Assembly (NCBI GenBank): GCA_020073445.1 | Contig: JAIQFE010000015.1 | Span: 1-64,000, forward strand | Reading direction: 5' to 3' | Length of the DNA stretch: 64,000 nucleotides | DNA from: Terriglobia bacterium | GTDB lineage: Bacteria; Acidobacteriota; Terriglobia; Bryobacterales; Bryobacteraceae | Shown here: piece after piece, positions 62,167 to 64,000 of the stretch | Layout: each line of letters begins with the position of its first letter | How positions within the stretch are numbered: position 1 is the first letter of the stretch | Translations under genes and position numbers: made by a program | Notes under the pieces: model-generated | Told to the model about the DNA's origin: nothing | Database searches by the model: none | What the model saw: the letters and a program-made list of their open reading frames with translations, nothing else

Positions 62167-64000
62167 CTATCGTGCTTTGGGCTGCGGGCGCCCTTTCGAC
62201 CGCAAGGCCCGTGCCAGAGCGCTATCCGGAAGATCGTACGCAACGTCCCGCTTCGGCTGTGGGCGCGTTCCAATAGCCGGCGCTCCTCTCCTTTCTTGGA
62301 ATTGGTGCCACATCACGAGTAGCGCACTCGCGACGAAAATAGACGAATAAGTGCCCACAACGATGCCGGCGCAGAGCGCGAACGCGATTCCATTGAGGAC
62401 CTTACCGCCCAGGAAGTACAGCGCCAGGCAGGCAACAAGGGTCAGACCTGCCGTAAGGATCGTCCGGCTTAGGGTTTGGTTGATCGACTGGTTGACCAAA
62501 TCGAGGAACGAGCCGCGCCGATTTGCGCGCAGATTCTCACGCACACGGTCAAGCACCACGATCTTGTCGTTCATCGAGTACCCGATAAGAGTGAGCAAGG
62601 CAGCGATCACCGTGAGGTCGATCTCCCGGCCGGTGAGAGAGAACAGGCCCAGCGTGATAATGACGTCGTGCACGGTCGCGATGACCGCCGCAGCGCCCGA
62701 AATCAGCTTGAATCGGAAGGCGACATAGATCAGCATGCCGCCAAGCGCGCACAGCGTGGCAAGAACGGCCTGTTGCCGCAGTTCCTGGCCTGCGCGCGGG
62801 CCCACGACTTCGACCGAACGAATGTTGAACGTCCCTACCCCGAGTTCCTGCTTCACGGCGGTCAAGACTTGCTCATTGATTTCCGGGATCTTGCTTAATT
62901 CGTCCACATTGCCGACGAGGCCGTTCCTCTCTTTATCTCGATAGTTCAGTACCCGTGTTGCCAGGTCTTTCACATCCTGTTCCGAAAGCGCTGGCAGCCC
63001 GCGCCGGACGCGATCCTCGAGCGCTGCTTGGTTTGCGTTGTTCAGGTCCAACTTGCCGCCAAGATTGGCATACTTCTCGCGAAGCGTCTGCTCAACCGTT
63101 TGCCGCGCCTCGTCGAGTCTCGCTTCGTTGGCCAGCTCGGTTCCGATGATAAACTCGCCGGTGCCCTGCGTTTCCTGGAGGCTGAAATCGCCCTTCAAGC
63201 GGGTTGACAGCGCCCTGCGGAGATCCTCGATCGGGGGCTTGGGATCGAATCTCACGTACATGTTGGTGCCGCCGCGGAAGTCGAGACCATATTTCGGTCC
63301 TCCTTTTACCGCCAGACTGACCACGCTTATCACGATCGCAAGCATGGAGAGGCCAAGAGTAAGATTGCGCCTGGAGAGAAAATCTACGCTGGTAGCTTTG
63401 AATAGTTCCGTCCGTCCGCTTCCGATGCTCAGGTGAGTCATGCTTGGCCTCTTCCAGAGCTCGATATCGAAGATGGCCCGCGAAACAAAGACCGCGGTGA
63501 AAACATTGGCGATCAAGCCGATGACCAGGGTCACCGCAAAGCCCCGTACCGGACCGGTTCCGAAGATAAACAAGAAGGCACTCGCCACCACGGTAGTGAC
63601 GTGAGTATCAATGATGGTGGCAAACGCGCGGTCAAACCCCGACGAAATTGCCGCGGCCACCGCCTTCCCGGATCGTAACTCCTCCTTGATGCGCTCGAAG
63701 ATGAGGACGTTAGAGTCCACGGCCATGCCGATGGAAAGCACGAGGCCGGCGATTCCAGGCAAAGTCCACGTTGCATCGATGTAGCTGAGCGCCGCGACCG
63801 TCATAATTGTGTTCAGTAGCAGCGCCAGAACAGCGTTGAACCCCGCGCCGCGATAGTAAAGGACCATCGCCGCAATCAGCAGAGCCAAACCGACGATGCC
63901 CGCGGTGACACCGCGCCGGATCGAATCCGCACCTAGGGAGGGGCCGACGGTCCGTTCTTCGATTACCTTCGCACCAGCCGGTAGAGATCCTGCACGAAGA
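62167..64000 (-). CDS. secDF: fused SecD-SecF protein-export membrane protein, 5' end outside window
   Basis: The open frame runs off the right edge (VIEERTVGPSLGADSIRRGV is in frame before the first TTG/ATG), so the N-terminus is missing. The first part is the SecD membrane block (LPGIAGLVLSIGMAVDSNVL, IFERIKEELRSGKAVAAAIS), followed by SecF (YGLDFRGGTNMYVRF, the TGREIDLTVIAALLTLIGYS motif and NDKIVVLDRVRENLR). The SecDF protein uses the proton gradient to help pull proteins across the membrane with SecYEG. About 611 residues are seen. Confidence 0.93.
   Translation of the reverse strand, partial: LRAGSLPAGAKVIEERTVGPSLGADSIRRGVTAGIVGLALLIAAMVLYYRGAGFNAVLALLLNTIMTVAALSYIDATWTLPGIAGLVLSIGMAVDSNVLIFERIKEELRSGKAVAAAISSGFDRAFATIIDTHVTTVVASAFLFIFGTGPVRGFAVTLVIGLIANVFTAVFVSRAIFDIELWKRPSMTHLSIGSGRTELFKATSVDFLSRRNLTLGLSMLAIVISVVSLAVKGGPKYGLDFRGGTNMYVRFDPKPPIEDLRRALSTRLKGDFSLQETQGTGEFIIGTELANEARLDEARQTVEQTLREKYANLGGKLDLNNANQAALEDRVRRGLPALSEQDVKDLATRVLNYRDKERNGLVGNVDELSKIPEINEQVLTAVKQELGVGTFNIRSVEVVGPRAGQELRQQAVLATLCALGGMLIYVAFRFKLISGAAAVIATVHDVIITLGLFSLTGREIDLTVIAALLTLIGYSMNDKIVVLDRVRENLRANRRGSFLDLVNQSINQTLSRTILTAGLTLVACLALYFLGGKVLNGIAFALCAGIVVGTYSSIFVASALLVMWHQFQERRGAPAIGTRPQPKRDVAYDLPDSALARALRSKGRPQPKAR

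Overview
The window looks like a chromosomal segment of an Acidobacteriota bacterium, most likely of the Solibacter/Bryobacterales type. The grounds are GC-rich coding DNA, very large Oar-like TonB-dependent receptors with an N-terminal carboxypeptidase-regulatory domain, a TIGR03435-type protein, a VWFA-related protein of the TIGR03436 kind, an NHL-repeat protein with a C-terminal Acidobacteria-style domain, and an S53 (kumamolisin-like) peptidase. No taxonomic search was possible, so this rests on family content.

Layout. (1) 1-1.7 kb: the relic of a PRTRC cassette, a plasmid- or island-borne cassette, with a truncated and fused PRTRC-B and an intact ThiF-like protein. (2) 1.75-15.5 kb: a metal/drug resistance block bounded by two imperfect copies of a 20-base direct repeat, with a truncated tyrosine recombinase at its right end. 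It holds a CusRS-like two-component system, a complete RND tripartite pump (adaptor, pump, TolC-like channel) led by a PadR regulator, a Tat-exported multicopper oxidase, an MFS transporter, a frameshifted chromate transporter and the remains of a second multicopper oxidase. The PadR/RND operon and the oxidase share an almost identical promoter/operator architecture. (3) 16-41.7 kb: an envelope and secretion region with a TIGR03435 / SUMF1-like / DUF6152 operon, an NHL protein and TonB receptor, an outer-membrane barrel, two OmpR-type regulators with one kinase, an S53 peptidase, a second giant receptor and a VWFA protein. Five copies of a 10-bp-period direct repeat (GTWAAG-N4-GTTAAR) lie in front of these genes and suggest a common OmpR-family regulon. 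(4) 42-50 kb: a patchwork of mobile-DNA scars (serine recombinase, tRNA 3'-end fragments, imperfect tandem repeats, an 86-bp repeat, PIN-domain relics, several broken genes) around an intact glgX. (5) 50.3-61 kb: small heat-shock protein, methyltransferase, two tandem kinase-less KdpD sensor modules, MgtE, and the kdpC-B-A-F potassium pump operon read right to left and led by a small universal-stress-like protein and a 27-residue membrane peptide. (6) 61.5-64 kb: a broken LysR gene and a fused SecDF that runs off the right edge.

How the parts work together. Region 2 reads as an inducible periplasmic metal-defence island. Region 3 reads as a regulated surface/secretome programme in which glycine/proline-rich GGPGG-type linkers recur in otherwise unrelated proteins. 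Region 5 is K+ and Mg2+ homeostasis plus stress proteins. At least seven genes are broken by small indels or fusions. Some may be real decay next to mobile elements and some could be assembly errors, so read-level checks matter.
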